From GCA-003244245 sp963712995 (GTDB lineage Bacteria > Actinomycetota > Actinomycetes > Mycobacteriales > Pseudonocardiaceae), in the NCBI GenBank assembly GCA_963712995.1, contig CAVQKH010000016.1, forward strand, positions 62,001-126,000: a DNA stretch of 64,000 nt, read 5' to 3'. Made by a program: the position numbers and the translations under genes. Numbering within the stretch: the first letter of the stretch is position 1; each line of letters opens with the position of its first letter. Positions 1 to 9,078 of this stretch are shown here, piece by piece. The notes below the pieces were generated by a model. The model searched no databases and had not been told where the DNA came from. It was given only the letters and a program-made list of their open reading frames with translations.

Positions 1-250
1 GCTCCGAATGGCGGTCTCCGCGTCAGGTGAGGTCAGTCGAACATGTTGACCATGGAAGCGACGTCGCCCGGGTCGCTGATCAGGTACCCACCGAGCGGTC
101 CGTCGAACTAGCCCAATGGCGGGTCGACCTCAGGATCAGCGAAATGCAGGACGGTGAAGTTGCTGCCGATCCCGACATGATCCCAAGTTATCGACCGCAG
201 AACCTGGATGGTGACGACGGCAGGATCCCCACCCTCGAACTTGTTGTGAC
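1..250 (-). pseudogene. Remnant of a DUF5753 (XRE/Scr1-type) regulator, C-terminal part, runs off left edge
   Basis: Reading the minus strand from about 245 downward gives a VVTIQVL motif, then SNFTVLHFADPEVDPP, then FDGPLGGYLISDPGDVASM. This is the characteristic C-terminal ligand-domain pattern of actinobacterial helix-turn-helix proteins with a DUF5753 domain. All of it lies in one frame, but a TAG stop interrupts it just before FDGPLGG, where the family normally has a Tyr. After MFD the frame stops again. The homology (TSPDAETAIRS) resumes in another frame, as expected from a one-base deletion, and continues past position 1. No N-terminal HTH half is visible upstream of about 250. The gene is therefore dead: 5' truncated, one in-frame stop, one frameshift. 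Family assignment rests on motif recall, not on a search. Confidence 0.65.
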
Positions 251-368
251 GCTGTGGCCAGCGCTTTGAAGACTCCGCCGACGAACGTGAACGCGGTGAA
301 GGCCGGTCCCGCACCGTAATCACGGACAGGGGTCGCGGAGTTGGCGCGGAAGGCGAGAAGATCTCCCC

Positions 369-1259
369 ATGCGCGTGGTGGTCGCGGGGTCGTCGGGTCT
401 GATCGGTACAGCGCTGGTGGCGCTGTTGCGCCAAGCAAGTCATGACGTGCTCCGGTTGGTGCGCAGGGGTCCACGAGCCCCCGACGAGCGGGCCTGGGAC
501 CCCTCGGCGGCGACGATAGACCCCGGCACCCTGGATGGCGTTGACGCCGTGGTGAATCTGTGCGGCACGGCGATGGGTGACCGGCGCTGGTCCGGCGAGG
601 TCAAACAGTCCATCCGGGACAGCCGCATCGGCCCCACCGAGGTGCTCGCCGCGGCCGTCGCCGAGCACCAGGTTCCGGTGCTGGTCAACGCCTCCGCGGT
701 GGGTTACTACGGCGACACCGGGGACCGCGAGGTCGACGAGACCGCGCCGATGGGCTCGGGTTTCCTCGCCCAGGTCTGCCGCGATTGGGAGGCGGCGACG
801 GGGGCCGCGCAACGAGCCGGGGCACGGGTGGTCCGGGTGCGCACCGGCCTGGTGATCTCTCCAGCAGGTGGGTTGATGGGCCAACTCAAGCCACTGTTCG
901 CGGTCGGGCTGGGCGGCCGGCTGGGCAGTGGGCAGCAGTACATGCCGTGGATCTCGCTCGATGATGAGGTGGGCGCGATCCGCTTCGTCCTGGAACACGA
1001 CGAGCTGTCCGGGCCGGTCAATCTCAGCGGCCCGGACCCGGTGACCAACGCCGAGTTCACCAGGGCGCTGGGCGAGGCGATGCACCGTCCGGCCCCACTC
1101 GTGGTGCCGGCCTTCGCGCTGCGGCTGGCCCGCGGCGCCGAGATGGTCGACGAAATGGCGCTGAGCGGGCAACGAGCAATACCTGGGGCGTTGCGCGAAC
1201 ACGGCTACCCGTTCCAGCACCCGACGTTGTCCGCCGCGCTGACCGCGGCGCTGGAGTAG
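369..1259 (+). CDS. TIGR01777 family NAD(P)-dependent epimerase (YfcH-like)
   Basis: A 296-residue protein of the extended short-chain dehydrogenase type. The N-terminus MRVVVAGSSGLIGTALV carries the Rossmann GxxGxxG (GSSGLIG), and the mid-region has the NASAVGYYGDTG segment typical of TIGR01777 proteins (SulA/YfcH-like epimerases). The C-terminus matches the DUF1731-type tail (PAFALRLARGAEMVDEMALS). The substrate is not known. It sits 44 bp upstream of lipB in the same orientation, the same neighbourhood as M. tuberculosis Rv2216, so co-transcription with lipB-lipA is likely. Length is normal for the family. Confidence 0.9.
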   Translation: MRVVVAGSSGLIGTALVALLRQASHDVLRLVRRGPRAPDERAWDPSAATIDPGTLDGVDAVVNLCGTAMGDRRWSGEVKQSIRDSRIGPTEVLAAAVAEHQVPVLVNASAVGYYGDTGDREVDETAPMGSGFLAQVCRDWEAATGAAQRAGARVVRVRTGLVISPAGGLMGQLKPLFAVGLGGRLGSGQQYMPWISLDDEVGAIRFVLEHDELSGPVNLSGPDPVTNAEFTRALGEAMHRPAPLVVPAFALRLARGAEMVDEMALSGQRAIPGALREHGYPFQHPTLSAALTAALE

Positions 1260-1303
1260 CACGCGTAGCCGAGGAGTCCTGCACCCGGCGTAGTCTCGCG
1301 CTC

Positions 1304-1990
1304 GTGACCGTCGCCACCCGATCCTGCCGGGCCGCCCGGACTCCGGTCGAGGTCCGCCAGCTCGGCACCATCGACTATGCCCAGGCCTGGGCGCTGCAAC
1401 GGGAGCTGGCCACCGCCCGAGCGGAGGACACCGGGCCCGACGTGCTGCTGCTGCTCGAGCACCCCTCGGTGTACACCGCGGGCCGGCGAACCACACCGGC
1501 TGACCGGCCTGACGAAGGTATCCCGGTGATCGACGTCGACCGTGGCGGAAAGATCACCTGGCACGGGCCGGGCCAGCTCGTCGGCTACCCCTTGATCGCG
1601 TTGACCGAGCCGCTCGACGTCGTCGACTTCGTGCGGCGCCTGGAACAGGCGCTGATCGCCGTGTGCACCGAGCTGGGCCTGGACACCGGGCGGATCGCGG
1701 GACGGTCCGGAGTGTGGCTGGCGGCTGACCCCGCGACCGGCCGCCCGCAGCGCAAGATCGCCGCAATCGGGGTCCGGGTCAGCCGGGGGGTGACCATGCA
1801 CGGCTTCGCGTTGAACTGCGAGCCGGATTTGTCGGCATTCGACCGGATCGTGCCCTGCGGCATCACCGACGCCGGTGTGACGTCCATCACCGCCGAGTTG
1901 GGCCGGCCGGTACCCGTGGCGCAGGTGCGGCCCGCCGTGCAGCGTGCCGTCCTCGATGCGCTCGACGGCGTGCTGGCCGTGCGCCCGTAG
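1304..1990 (+). CDS. lipB: Octanoyltransferase LipB
   Basis: Transfers the octanoyl group from acyl carrier protein to lipoyl domains, the first step of de novo lipoate synthesis in the cytoplasm. The 228-residue protein contains the family signature GGKITWHGPGQLVGYP at residues 81-96, the catalytic Lys at about 151 (QRKIAAIG) and the catalytic Cys at about 185 (IVPCGI). It starts at a GTG. lipA follows after only 9 bp, so the two are a translationally close operon. The pairing lipB-lipA is standard in actinomycetes. Confidence 0.96.
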   Translation: MTVATRSCRAARTPVEVRQLGTIDYAQAWALQRELATARAEDTGPDVLLLLEHPSVYTAGRRTTPADRPDEGIPVIDVDRGGKITWHGPGQLVGYPLIALTEPLDVVDFVRRLEQALIAVCTELGLDTGRIAGRSGVWLAADPATGRPQRKIAAIGVRVSRGVTMHGFALNCEPDLSAFDRIVPCGITDAGVTSITAELGRPVPVAQVRPAVQRAVLDALDGVLAVRP

Positions 1991-1999
1991 GGTGGTCTC

Positions 2000-3010
2000 G
2001 TGAGCGCCTCAGCATCTGATCCCGGCGGCCGCAGGCTGCTGCGGCTGGAGGTTCGCAACAGCCAGACCCCGATCGAGCGCAAACCGCCGTGGATCCGGAC
2101 CCGGGCCACCATGGGGCCATCATTTCGCGAGCTCACCAGCCTGGTGCGCCAGGAGGGACTGCACACCGTCTGCCAGGCGGCCGGCTGCCCCAACATCTAC
2201 GAGTGCTGGGAGGACCGGGAGGCCACCTTCCTGATCGGGGGCGATCAGTGCACCCGGCGCTGCGATTTCTGCCAGATCGACACCGGCCGCCCCGCCCCGC
2301 TGGACCGCGACGAGCCACGGCGGGTCGCCGAGTCGGTGCAGACCATGGGCCTGCGCTACGCAACGGTCACCGGAGTCGCCCGCGATGACCTGCCCGACGG
2401 CGGTGCCTGGCTCTACGCCGAGACCGTCCGGCAGATCCATACCCACAACCCCGGCACCGGCGTGGAGCTGCTCATCCCGGACTTCAACGCCCGTCCCGAG
2501 CAGCTGGGCGAGGTGTTCGACGCCGGACCCGAGGTGCTGGCGCACAACCTGGAGACCGTGCCACGGATCTTCAAACGGATCCGGCCGGCGTTTCGCTACG
2601 AGCGGTCGCTGGAGGTGCTACGGGCGGCCCGGGACTCGGGACTGGTCACCAAGTCCAACCTGATTCTGGGCCTGGGTGAGCAGCCCGACGAGGTCCCCGC
2701 CGCGATGGCCGACCTGCACGCCGCGGGGTGCGAACTACTCACTCTCACCCAGTACCTACGCCCGTCACCGCGGCACCATCCGGTGGCCCGGTGGGTCCAT
2801 CCGGAGGAGTTCGTCGAGCATGCTCAGGCCGCCGAGCTGATGGGTTTCGCCGCAGTGATGGCCGGGCCGCTGGTGCGATCGTCCTACCGGGCCGGTCGGC
2901 TCTACGCCCAAGCCGTCGCCCGCCGCGGCGGTCGGCTACCCGAGCATCTCGCGCAGCTGGCCGCGGCCGGTCCGGCGGCCCAGGAGGCGGCCCACTTGCT
3001 GGCCCGCTGA
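2000..3010 (+). CDS. lipA: Lipoyl synthase LipA (radical SAM)
   Basis: Inserts two sulfur atoms into protein-bound octanoyl groups to form lipoyl cofactor. The 336-residue protein shows both iron-sulfur cluster motifs: the auxiliary cluster CxxxxCxxxxxC at C58, C63 and C69, and the radical-SAM CxxxCxxC at C84, C88 and C91 (CTRRCDFC). The C-terminal RSSYRAG serine motif is present. Start is a GTG directly after lipB. Full length for the family, with no anomalies seen. Confidence 0.97.
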   Translation: MSASASDPGGRRLLRLEVRNSQTPIERKPPWIRTRATMGPSFRELTSLVRQEGLHTVCQAAGCPNIYECWEDREATFLIGGDQCTRRCDFCQIDTGRPAPLDRDEPRRVAESVQTMGLRYATVTGVARDDLPDGGAWLYAETVRQIHTHNPGTGVELLIPDFNARPEQLGEVFDAGPEVLAHNLETVPRIFKRIRPAFRYERSLEVLRAARDSGLVTKSNLILGLGEQPDEVPAAMADLHAAGCELLTLTQYLRPSPRHHPVARWVHPEEFVEHAQAAELMGFAAVMAGPLVRSSYRAGRLYAQAVARRGGRLPEHLAQLAAAGPAAQEAAHLLAR

Positions 3011-3052
3011 TAGCTTGCCTGACCAGGGCACTCGCCAAGTATTCTATGAGCC

Positions 3053-3808
3053 ATGCCCGCCAAACCGTCCCCCAAACCAGCCGCTGGGACCAAGAACAAA
3101 GCAGTGGCGAAGGCCGCCAAGCAGGAACGTCGCGCCGCCGCCAAGCAGCGCCGGGCGCAACTTCTGCAGGCCTTCACCATCGCGCGCCGCGAGGACAAGG
3201 CCCTGCTTCCGTTGATGATCGGAGTGTTCCTGGTCATCACCGCGGTGCTGTTCGGGGTGGGATTCCTGGTCGGTCAGCAGTGGATATTCCTGCCGCTGGG
3301 CCTCACGCTCGGCGTGCTCGGCGCGATACTGATCTTCGGCCGGCGGGTGCAACGCAACGTCTTCGCCAAGGCCGAGGGCCAGCCCGGTGCCGCGGCCTGG
3401 GCATTGGAGAACCTGCGCGGGGGCTGGAAGGTGACTCCCGCGGTGGCGGGCACCACTCAGCTCGACGCGGTGCACCGGGTCATCGGGCGGCCCGGGGTCG
3501 TGCTGGTCGCCGAGGGCGCCCCGCACCGGATCAAGCCGCTACTGGCCCAGGAGAAGAAGCGGGTGTCCCGGCTGATCGGGGACACTCCGATCTACGACGT
3601 CACGGTGGGTAACGCGGAGGGCCAGGTGCCGCTGGCCAAACTTCCCCGGCATCTGGCCAAACTGCCACGCAACGTCACTTCTGCGCAGATCGACGGCTTG
3701 GAGAGCAAGCTGGCCATCCTCAGTACCCGGGCTACCGCAGTGCCCAAGGGCCCCTTGCCCCAAGGCGCCAAGATGCGCAACATCCAACGCTCAGCCCGCC
3801 GCCGCTAG
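3053..3808 (+). CDS. DUF4191 domain integral membrane protein
   Basis: A 251-residue protein with a very basic N-terminus (Lys/Arg/Ala-rich, about residues 1-45), two adjacent hydrophobic segments at roughly 60-80 and 83-105, and a soluble C-terminal half. This architecture and position downstream of lipA match the actinobacterial DUF4191 family (Rv2219 in M. tuberculosis). The function is unknown. Its stop overlaps the stop of the convergent RDD gene by 4 bp. It follows lipA by 42 bp and is probably the last gene of the lipBA transcript. Confidence 0.88.
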   Translation: MPAKPSPKPAAGTKNKAVAKAAKQERRAAAKQRRAQLLQAFTIARREDKALLPLMIGVFLVITAVLFGVGFLVGQQWIFLPLGLTLGVLGAILIFGRRVQRNVFAKAEGQPGAAAWALENLRGGWKVTPAVAGTTQLDAVHRVIGRPGVVLVAEGAPHRIKPLLAQEKKRVSRLIGDTPIYDVTVGNAEGQVPLAKLPRHLAKLPRNVTSAQIDGLESKLAILSTRATAVPKGPLPQGAKMRNIQRSARRR

Positions 3809-4266
3809 CGGGTGCGCAGGACGATGGTGTGGGCGGCCCGGTCATGCAGGCCACGGTTATCGATGTTGTAGACCACTGGGGGGATCACCAGGCACAGCAG
3901 GACCGTGCGGGTTACCGCCGCGCCGAAGCCGGCCCGCTGCCCGTCAAGCTGCGCCACCCGCAACCCGGCCACTGCGTGCCCGACGGTGCGTCCCGCGATC
4001 CCCACGGACAGCACAGTGATCACCGCGAACAGAACCAGCGCTGAGAACGCCGGGTTCGTCGTGAGCAGTTGAGCCGCTAACCAGCAGGGCAGCCAGTCGA
4101 TGACGATGGCCAGGACGCGAGGTCCGAAACCGGCGGCCGAGCCCGGTCCGGACCCGGGCAGCCCAAGCCGCTGACCGGGGTAGCCCTGCCCGTCAGGACC
4201 TGCGGACGGGTTCTCATGGGGATATCCGGAAGGACCGGACAACCAGGTTTGAGTCCATCTGCTCAC
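3805..4266 (-). CDS. RDD family membrane protein
   Basis: A small membrane protein with an RDD-type domain: the segment RVLAIVIDWLPCWLAAQ begins the first helix, a second helix follows (FSALVLFAVITVLSVGI), then GRTVGHAVAGLRVAQLDG, the conserved linker of RDD proteins. The start chosen is the GTG at 4266 (VSRWTQTWLSG), because mycobacterial homologues begin with a similar WLSGP stretch. A longer reading from 4308 is possible and would add 14 residues. It is convergent with the DUF4191 gene, as in M. tuberculosis (Rv2219A). Function unknown. Confidence 0.85.
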   Translation of the reverse strand: MSRWTQTWLSGPSGYPHENPSAGPDGQGYPGQRLGLPGSGPGSAAGFGPRVLAIVIDWLPCWLAAQLLTTNPAFSALVLFAVITVLSVGIAGRTVGHAVAGLRVAQLDGQRAGFGAAVTRTVLLCLVIPPVVYNIDNRGLHDRAAHTIVLRTR

Positions 4267-4315
4267 TCGACTAGGGTATGCCGACGATGGGCTGGCCTTG
4301 CGCGCCACCAGCCCC

Positions 4316-4353
4316 TTAACCTTGGTGAAACACCCGGGTGACGGTCACGCAAC
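4316..4353 (+). promoter_or_regulatory. GlnR binding site upstream of glnA
   Basis: The sequence reads TTAAC-n6-GAAAC-n6-GTGAC-n6-GCAAC, the complete a-b-a-b arrangement of the actinobacterial GlnR consensus (gTnAC-n6-GaAAC). It lies 81-118 bp before the glnA start codon. It predicts control of glnA by GlnR according to nitrogen supply. Seen directly; the regulator gene itself is not in this window. Confidence 0.85.
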
Positions 4354-4433
4354 AACGCCCTTCTAGGTTCGCCGCAGCGACGTGACCGATCACGCCGGTC
4401 CGACAGCACAGCGCACGAAGGAGTGAACGACAA

Positions 4434-5858
4434 GTGTTCTCCAACCCCGATGAGGTCCTGCGCTTCATCGCCGATGAGGACGTCGAGTTCGTCGATGTCC
4501 GCTTCTGCGACCTGCCGGGCGTCATGCAGCACTTCACAGTCCCGGGGGAATTCTTCGACGCAGATATCATCGAAGAGGGCTTGGCCTTCGACGGCTCGTC
4601 GGTGCGCGGGTTTCAGTCGATCCACGAGTCGGACATGCTGTTGCTGCCCGATTTCGCCACGGCACGCATCGATCCGTTCCGGGTACAGAAGACGCTGAAC
4701 ATCAACTTCTTCGTGCACGACCCCTTCACCCGAGAACCGTACAGCCGCGACCCGCGCAACGTAGCGCGCAAGGCCGAGGAGTTCCTCGCCTCGACCGGCA
4801 TCGCCGACACGGCGTACTTCGGCCCTGAGGCCGAGTTCTACTGCTTCGACTCGGTGCGCTTCGACACCACGCCCAACAGCGCGTTCCACGAGATCGACTC
4901 GGTCGCCGGCTGGTGGAACACCGGTGCCGAGGAGGACGGTCGAAACCAGGGTTACAAGGTCAACTACAAGAGCGGGTACTTCCCCGTACCCCCGACCGAT
5001 CATTTCGCCGACCTGCGCAACGAGATGGTCACGCACCTCATCGGGTGCGGTTTCTCGGTGGAAAAGGCGCACCACGAAGTGGGCACAGCCGGTCAGGCAG
5101 AGATCAACTACAAGTACAACACCCTGCTGCACGCGGCCGATGACCTGCAGCTCTACAAGTACATCATCAAGAACACCGCATGGGCGGCCGGGCGGACCGT
5201 CACGTTCATGCCCAAACCGCTGTTCGGGGACAACGGCTCCGGTATGCACACGCACCAGTCGCTGTGGATGGACGGCGTACCGCTGTTCCACGACGAGTCC
5301 GGCTACGGGGGACTGTCCGACACCGGCCGGCACTACATCGGCGGCCTCCTGCACCACGCGCCGTCGCTGCTGGCCTTCACCAACCCAACGGTCAACTCCT
5401 ACCACCGTCTGGTGCCCGGCTACGAAGCACCCGTGAACCTGGTCTACTCGCAGCGCAACCGCTCGGCCTGCATTCGCATCCCGATCACCGGCAACAACCC
5501 GAAGGCCAAGCGCATCGAGTTCCGTTGCCCGGACGCGTCAGGCAACCCCTACCTCGCCTTCGCCGCGATGATGATGGCCGGGCTGGACGGGATCAAGAAC
5601 GCCTACGAGCCCGCCGCTCCCATCGACAAGGATCTCTACGAGTTGCCTCCTGAGGAGGCCAAGGACGTCGCCCAGGTGCCATCGAGCCTGGGAGCGGTGA
5701 TCGATCGCCTCGAAGCCGACCACGACTACCTGCTCGAAGGTGGCGTCTTCACCCCGGACCTCATCGAGACCTGGATCGCTCTCAAGCGCGAGAACGAGAT
5801 CGACCCCCTGCGCCTGCGCCCCCACCCCTTCGAATTCTCTCTCTACTACGACGTCTGA
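4434..5858 (+). CDS. glnA: Glutamine synthetase type I (GSI-beta)
   Basis: Makes glutamine from glutamate, ammonia and ATP; cytoplasmic dodecamer. The 474-residue protein has the N-terminal beta-grasp domain and the catalytic signatures FDGSSVRGF, the metal-binding GPEAEFYCFD, PKPLFGDNGSGMH and NRSACIRIP. The adenylylation Tyr is near residue 402 in DKDLYELPPEE, the hallmark of the GSI-beta subtype regulated by GlnE, and glnE is present at 38-41 kb. The start is a GTG with GAAGGAG upstream. A GlnR box precedes the gene and a strong hairpin terminator follows it, so it is a single-gene unit. Confidence 0.97.
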   Translation: MFSNPDEVLRFIADEDVEFVDVRFCDLPGVMQHFTVPGEFFDADIIEEGLAFDGSSVRGFQSIHESDMLLLPDFATARIDPFRVQKTLNINFFVHDPFTREPYSRDPRNVARKAEEFLASTGIADTAYFGPEAEFYCFDSVRFDTTPNSAFHEIDSVAGWWNTGAEEDGRNQGYKVNYKSGYFPVPPTDHFADLRNEMVTHLIGCGFSVEKAHHEVGTAGQAEINYKYNTLLHAADDLQLYKYIIKNTAWAAGRTVTFMPKPLFGDNGSGMHTHQSLWMDGVPLFHDESGYGGLSDTGRHYIGGLLHHAPSLLAFTNPTVNSYHRLVPGYEAPVNLVYSQRNRSACIRIPITGNNPKAKRIEFRCPDASGNPYLAFAAMMMAGLDGIKNAYEPAAPIDKDLYELPPEEAKDVAQVPSSLGAVIDRLEADHDYLLEGGVFTPDLIETWIALKRENEIDPLRLRPHPFEFSLYYDV

Positions 5859-5950
5859 TCGGCCCGGCCCTTGAAGAGGGATTCTCGGTTCAAGGACCCA
5901 CCAGGCCGTCCATAGGTTGTGATCTTGTACGGTGACGCTCACAAGACATT

Positions 5951-5994
5951 AGGACGGCGGTCAAGGGTTATCCCTTGACCGCCGTCCTATTTTT
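5951..5994 (+). terminator. Rho-independent terminator of glnA
   Basis: Perfect 17-bp inverted repeat (5951-5967 with 5972-5988) with a 4-nt loop, followed by ATTTTTAT. It begins 93 bp after the glnA stop codon. This is an unusually canonical terminator for such a GC-rich genome. Confidence 0.93.
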
Positions 5995-6193
5995 ATAGAA
6001 ATCACCACGCCGTTTTGACTCCGAACACCGAATCGACCGCCTTCCCAGCCCTCGCTTGCAGGGGACACCTGGATGGGTCAGGCTGGTGGTACTGAGGGCG
6101 TCCTCGCAGTACGGATTTTGCCGTACACCGTTCCTTGGCGAATGGCTGCACGGTGCCCCGGTCGATCCGGTCGCCGGGTGAGGTCGCAGAGCA

Positions 6194-6937
6194 ATGTCAC
6201 AACCCGTCCCCCCGGGAGTCGGTGCCGCCCTGTCCGAGTTGGCAGGATTGTTGTTGTCCACGGAATCCTTCGAGGAGTTGCTGCAGGGAGTGGCTGAGCT
6301 CTCAGTACGGGCCATCGAGCCGGTGACGACCTGTGGGATCACCCTGTCCCAGGACGATCGGGTGATCACTGCCGCCGCGGCCGATGCGCTAGCCGCCCAA
6401 CTCGACGAGCAGCAGTACGAACACGACACCGGGCCGTGTCTGCAGTCCCTGGCCAGCGGTGAGGTGGTGGAGGCGGTGGATCTGGCCTCGGAGGACCGCT
6501 GGGGCCCCTATCCGGCCATCGCTATGGCGCACGGGATCCTGGCGATTTTGTCCACCCCGTTGATCGTGGAGGGCAAACCGGTCGGCGTGCTCAACCTTTA
6601 CGCCGGCACCCCGCGGGGCTTCAGCGCGGTGGACCGGCAACTGGCCGAGCTGCTGGCCGGGCAGGCCGCGATCGCGATCACCGCGGCGTTGCGGCACTAC
6701 GACGAGGTCACACTCTCGGACCACCTGCGCATCGCATTGTCCTCCCGCTCGGTCATCGATCAGGCAATCGGGATCGTGATGGCCCAGCAGCGCTGCAGCC
6801 CCGATGAGGCCTTCGCGAGGCTGCGGGCGATCTCGCAGAAAAGCAACATCAAACTCCGCCATATCGCCGCCGAGCTGGTCGACGTCACCCGGCGCCCCTC
6901 CCAGGACAACCCGCCACCTGCCTGGTCCGTTTGCTGA
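6194..6937 (+). CDS. GAF and ANTAR domain regulator
   Basis: A 247-residue cytoplasmic protein. Residues about 20-165 form a GAF sensor domain (DTGPCLQSLASGE, then LSTPLIVEGKPVGVLNLY). Residues about 175-235 form an ANTAR RNA-binding domain (ALSSRSVIDQAIGIVMAQQR followed by AFARLRAISQKSN). Such proteins act by transcription antitermination at two-hairpin RNA sites; the ligand is unknown. A STAS-domain gene follows on the same strand, a frequent pairing in actinomycetes suggesting stress signalling. The start at 6194 fits the domain boundary. Confidence 0.9.
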   Translation: MSQPVPPGVGAALSELAGLLLSTESFEELLQGVAELSVRAIEPVTTCGITLSQDDRVITAAAADALAAQLDEQQYEHDTGPCLQSLASGEVVEAVDLASEDRWGPYPAIAMAHGILAILSTPLIVEGKPVGVLNLYAGTPRGFSAVDRQLAELLAGQAAIAITAALRHYDEVTLSDHLRIALSSRSVIDQAIGIVMAQQRCSPDEAFARLRAISQKSNIKLRHIAAELVDVTRRPSQDNPPPAWSVC

Positions 6938-7059
6938 GCTTGGCACGGTTATCTATCCTCAAGGAAGGTTGGACCATCAGCCGCCTCTGCAGTTATGCCT
7001 GCGGGGTGGTCCACTTCAGGCCCCCCGTGGCCCGGACAGACGAGTACGGGGTGCCAACG

Positions 7060-8046
7060 ATGAGCGAGGGTGTGAGGGCCGGTCTGGTCCGGGTCGATGA
7101 CGGAGCGGTGTTCGTGGTGGAGGTCTGCTCGGATGCTGTCTGCAGTCGGGTGGAGCTGAGCGGAGAGCTCGATTTTGCCAGCGCGCCCCTGCTACAGCAG
7201 GTACTCGATCAGCTTTGCCGGGATGGCTACCCGGAAGTCGTGCTCGACCTGTCCGGGCTGACGTTCCTGAGCGCCGCCGGGTTGACCGTGTTCCTCCGCG
7301 CTGATGACCAGCTCCGCGACACCGGTGGTCGACTGATCCTTGAGCGTCCTGGGCGGCTGGTCCGCCGTGTGCTGGCGATCACCGAACTGGACACCGTGCT
7401 GACTATCCGAGAGACCGCGCGCGACCTCGACCACGCAACCACCAACGAGCATGCCGACCACCTGGAAGCCAGGACGACACTCAACGACACGGTGACGACG
7501 AGGAATGCAACCGGGCAACCAACCTCAGGCGATGCGGCTGGTTCGACGCCTGTACTGGCCGCCGTGTGGTGCCGCTCGGTGGGGACCACATGGACACTGG
7601 AGCTTCATCGGCTTCGGCGTGGCACGCCACACATGATGCTCGTGGACTGGATCAGCTCCGGTGTGCCCATCTCACAACCGGAGCCCCCCGAGACGCTGGC
7701 GCGCGAGCTGCTAGCCCAACACGGGTTGCACCTGTTCCGTGATTCCTTGACGAGTCCCTGCACCGGCAGTCGGCGCGGCATTGGCTACGTGGCCGGGAAC
7801 GCTGAGCTCATCACCCTCGCACACCTCGTGCGCGACGATGCCATCGAGATCGGGCTGCATCCGGTGATGCTGGCCGCACAGTGGATCGCCACCGGATTTT
7901 CTGCCGACGCCGCCGCAAGGTGGATACGCCGGGGAGTCACTTCACCACAACCAGCACCCCACCAGAGGTCGTCATCGACGCCAGCCGCGTCACCACCCAC
8001 ACAATCGGCCACGATGCCTTCGCCTGACCCAGCAGGTCGGCCATAG
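7060..8046 (+). CDS. STAS domain (anti-anti-sigma-like) protein with extra C-terminal domain
   Basis: Residues about 15-115 are a STAS domain of the SpoIIAA/RsbV type: VELSGELDFASAPLLQQVL, then VVLDLSGLTFLSAAGLTVF, with Ser at the phosphorylation position (FLSAAG). A variable linker of about 50 residues leads to a second globular part (about 170-290) that I do not recognise, containing VGTTWTLELHRLRRGTPHMM and ending with a Pro/Ser-rich tail. An open frame extends upstream to 6931, but ATG at 7060 matches the start of the STAS fold. The partner anti-sigma factor is not in the window. Likely role: partner-switching stress control. Confidence 0.78.
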   Translation: MSEGVRAGLVRVDDGAVFVVEVCSDAVCSRVELSGELDFASAPLLQQVLDQLCRDGYPEVVLDLSGLTFLSAAGLTVFLRADDQLRDTGGRLILERPGRLVRRVLAITELDTVLTIRETARDLDHATTNEHADHLEARTTLNDTVTTRNATGQPTSGDAAGSTPVLAAVWCRSVGTTWTLELHRLRRGTPHMMLVDWISSGVPISQPEPPETLARELLAQHGLHLFRDSLTSPCTGSRRGIGYVAGNAELITLAHLVRDDAIEIGLHPVMLAAQWIATGFSADAAARWIRRGVTSPQPAPHQRSSSTPAASPPTQSATMPSPDPAGRP

Positions 8047-8175
8047 CAGTGAATCAGATCACCCCGCTGCCGGTACAGAACCCAGGTGACCAGCTCTGCC
8101 GATGTCGTCGAAGATGGGGCGAAATCCACCGACGTCATATCACCATGACTCCGTTACCGAGGTTGAGGAGGCGAT

Positions 8176-9078
8176 ATGTCCACCGGTCGTGACCAGTTCA
8201 CGCAGCAAGATCCCGTCGATCAGCATGCCAGCCCTGGTAGTGGCGATCGAACCGTGCCCTATCCGGGCGCCACCGGCGAACTGGATGTCCACCCCGATCA
8301 CGGAGAGAGCACATACCGGGGCAGCGGCAGGCTCGAAGGCAAGAAAACGATCGTCACCGGCGGTGATTCCGGTATCGGTCGGGCGGTTGCGCTCGCATTC
8401 GCACGAGAAGGAGCTGACGTGCTCATCTCCCACTTGTCGAGCGAGCAACAGGACGCCGAGGAGACACTCCAGCTGGTGCAGGACGCCGGCCGAACCGCCG
8501 TGAGCGTTCCCGGGGACCTCCGGGAGGAGGACCAGTGCAACCGTCTCGTGGACCGTGCAGTCGCCGAATTCGGCCGGATCGACGTCCTCGTGTCCAACGC
8601 CGGCTATCAGATGTCACACCAAAACGGGATCCTGGACATCAGCACAGAGAACTTCGACCGGGTCTTCAAAACCAATGTCTACGCACTGTTCTGGCTGGCC
8701 AAAGCCGCGATTCCGCACATGAAGCCCGGCTCGTCGATCATCACGACATCCTCGGTACAGGCATTCAACCCCTCACCGCACCTACTCGACTACGCAACCT
8801 CAAAAGCAGCCATCGTCAACTTCACCAAGGGACTCGGCAGCAATCTCGTGGACCAGGGCATCAGGGTCAACTCCGTCGCACCCGGCCCGGTGTGGACACC
8901 GTTGATACCCGCGACATTCCCCGAGGACAAGCTCGAATCCTTCGGTATCCAGTCCCCGATGGGGCGGGCAGCTCAACCCGCCGAACTCGCCCCGATCTAT
9001 GTGTTCCTCGCTTCCCAGGAATCCAGCTACATCACCTCCAAGGTCCTCGGTGTCACCGGCGGCACCCCGATCACATGA
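8176..9078 (+). CDS. SDR family oxidoreductase (general stress/YghA-like)
   Basis: A 300-residue short-chain dehydrogenase with a long N-terminal extension of about 50 polar residues, as in the YghA/GsiB-type glucose or aldehyde dehydrogenases. Cofactor motif TGGDSGIGRAVA; catalytic Ser in SSVQAF and Tyr-x-x-x-Lys in DYATSKAA; NAG in VSNAGYQ. A clear Shine-Dalgarno GAGGAGG precedes ATG 8176. The substrate cannot be told from sequence. It follows the STAS gene by about 130 bp and is probably separately expressed. Confidence 0.92.
   Translation: MSTGRDQFTQQDPVDQHASPGSGDRTVPYPGATGELDVHPDHGESTYRGSGRLEGKKTIVTGGDSGIGRAVALAFAREGADVLISHLSSEQQDAEETLQLVQDAGRTAVSVPGDLREEDQCNRLVDRAVAEFGRIDVLVSNAGYQMSHQNGILDISTENFDRVFKTNVYALFWLAKAAIPHMKPGSSIITTSSVQAFNPSPHLLDYATSKAAIVNFTKGLGSNLVDQGIRVNSVAPGPVWTPLIPATFPEDKLESFGIQSPMGRAAQPAELAPIYVFLASQESSYITSKVLGVTGGTPIT

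Noticed and set aside
108..1496. 462-residue minus-strand frame over the epimerase and lipB genes
   Set aside because: Arg/Gly/Pro-rich composition opposite two well-identified genes; only its last part (below 250) has family motifs, which are listed as the DUF5753 remnant.
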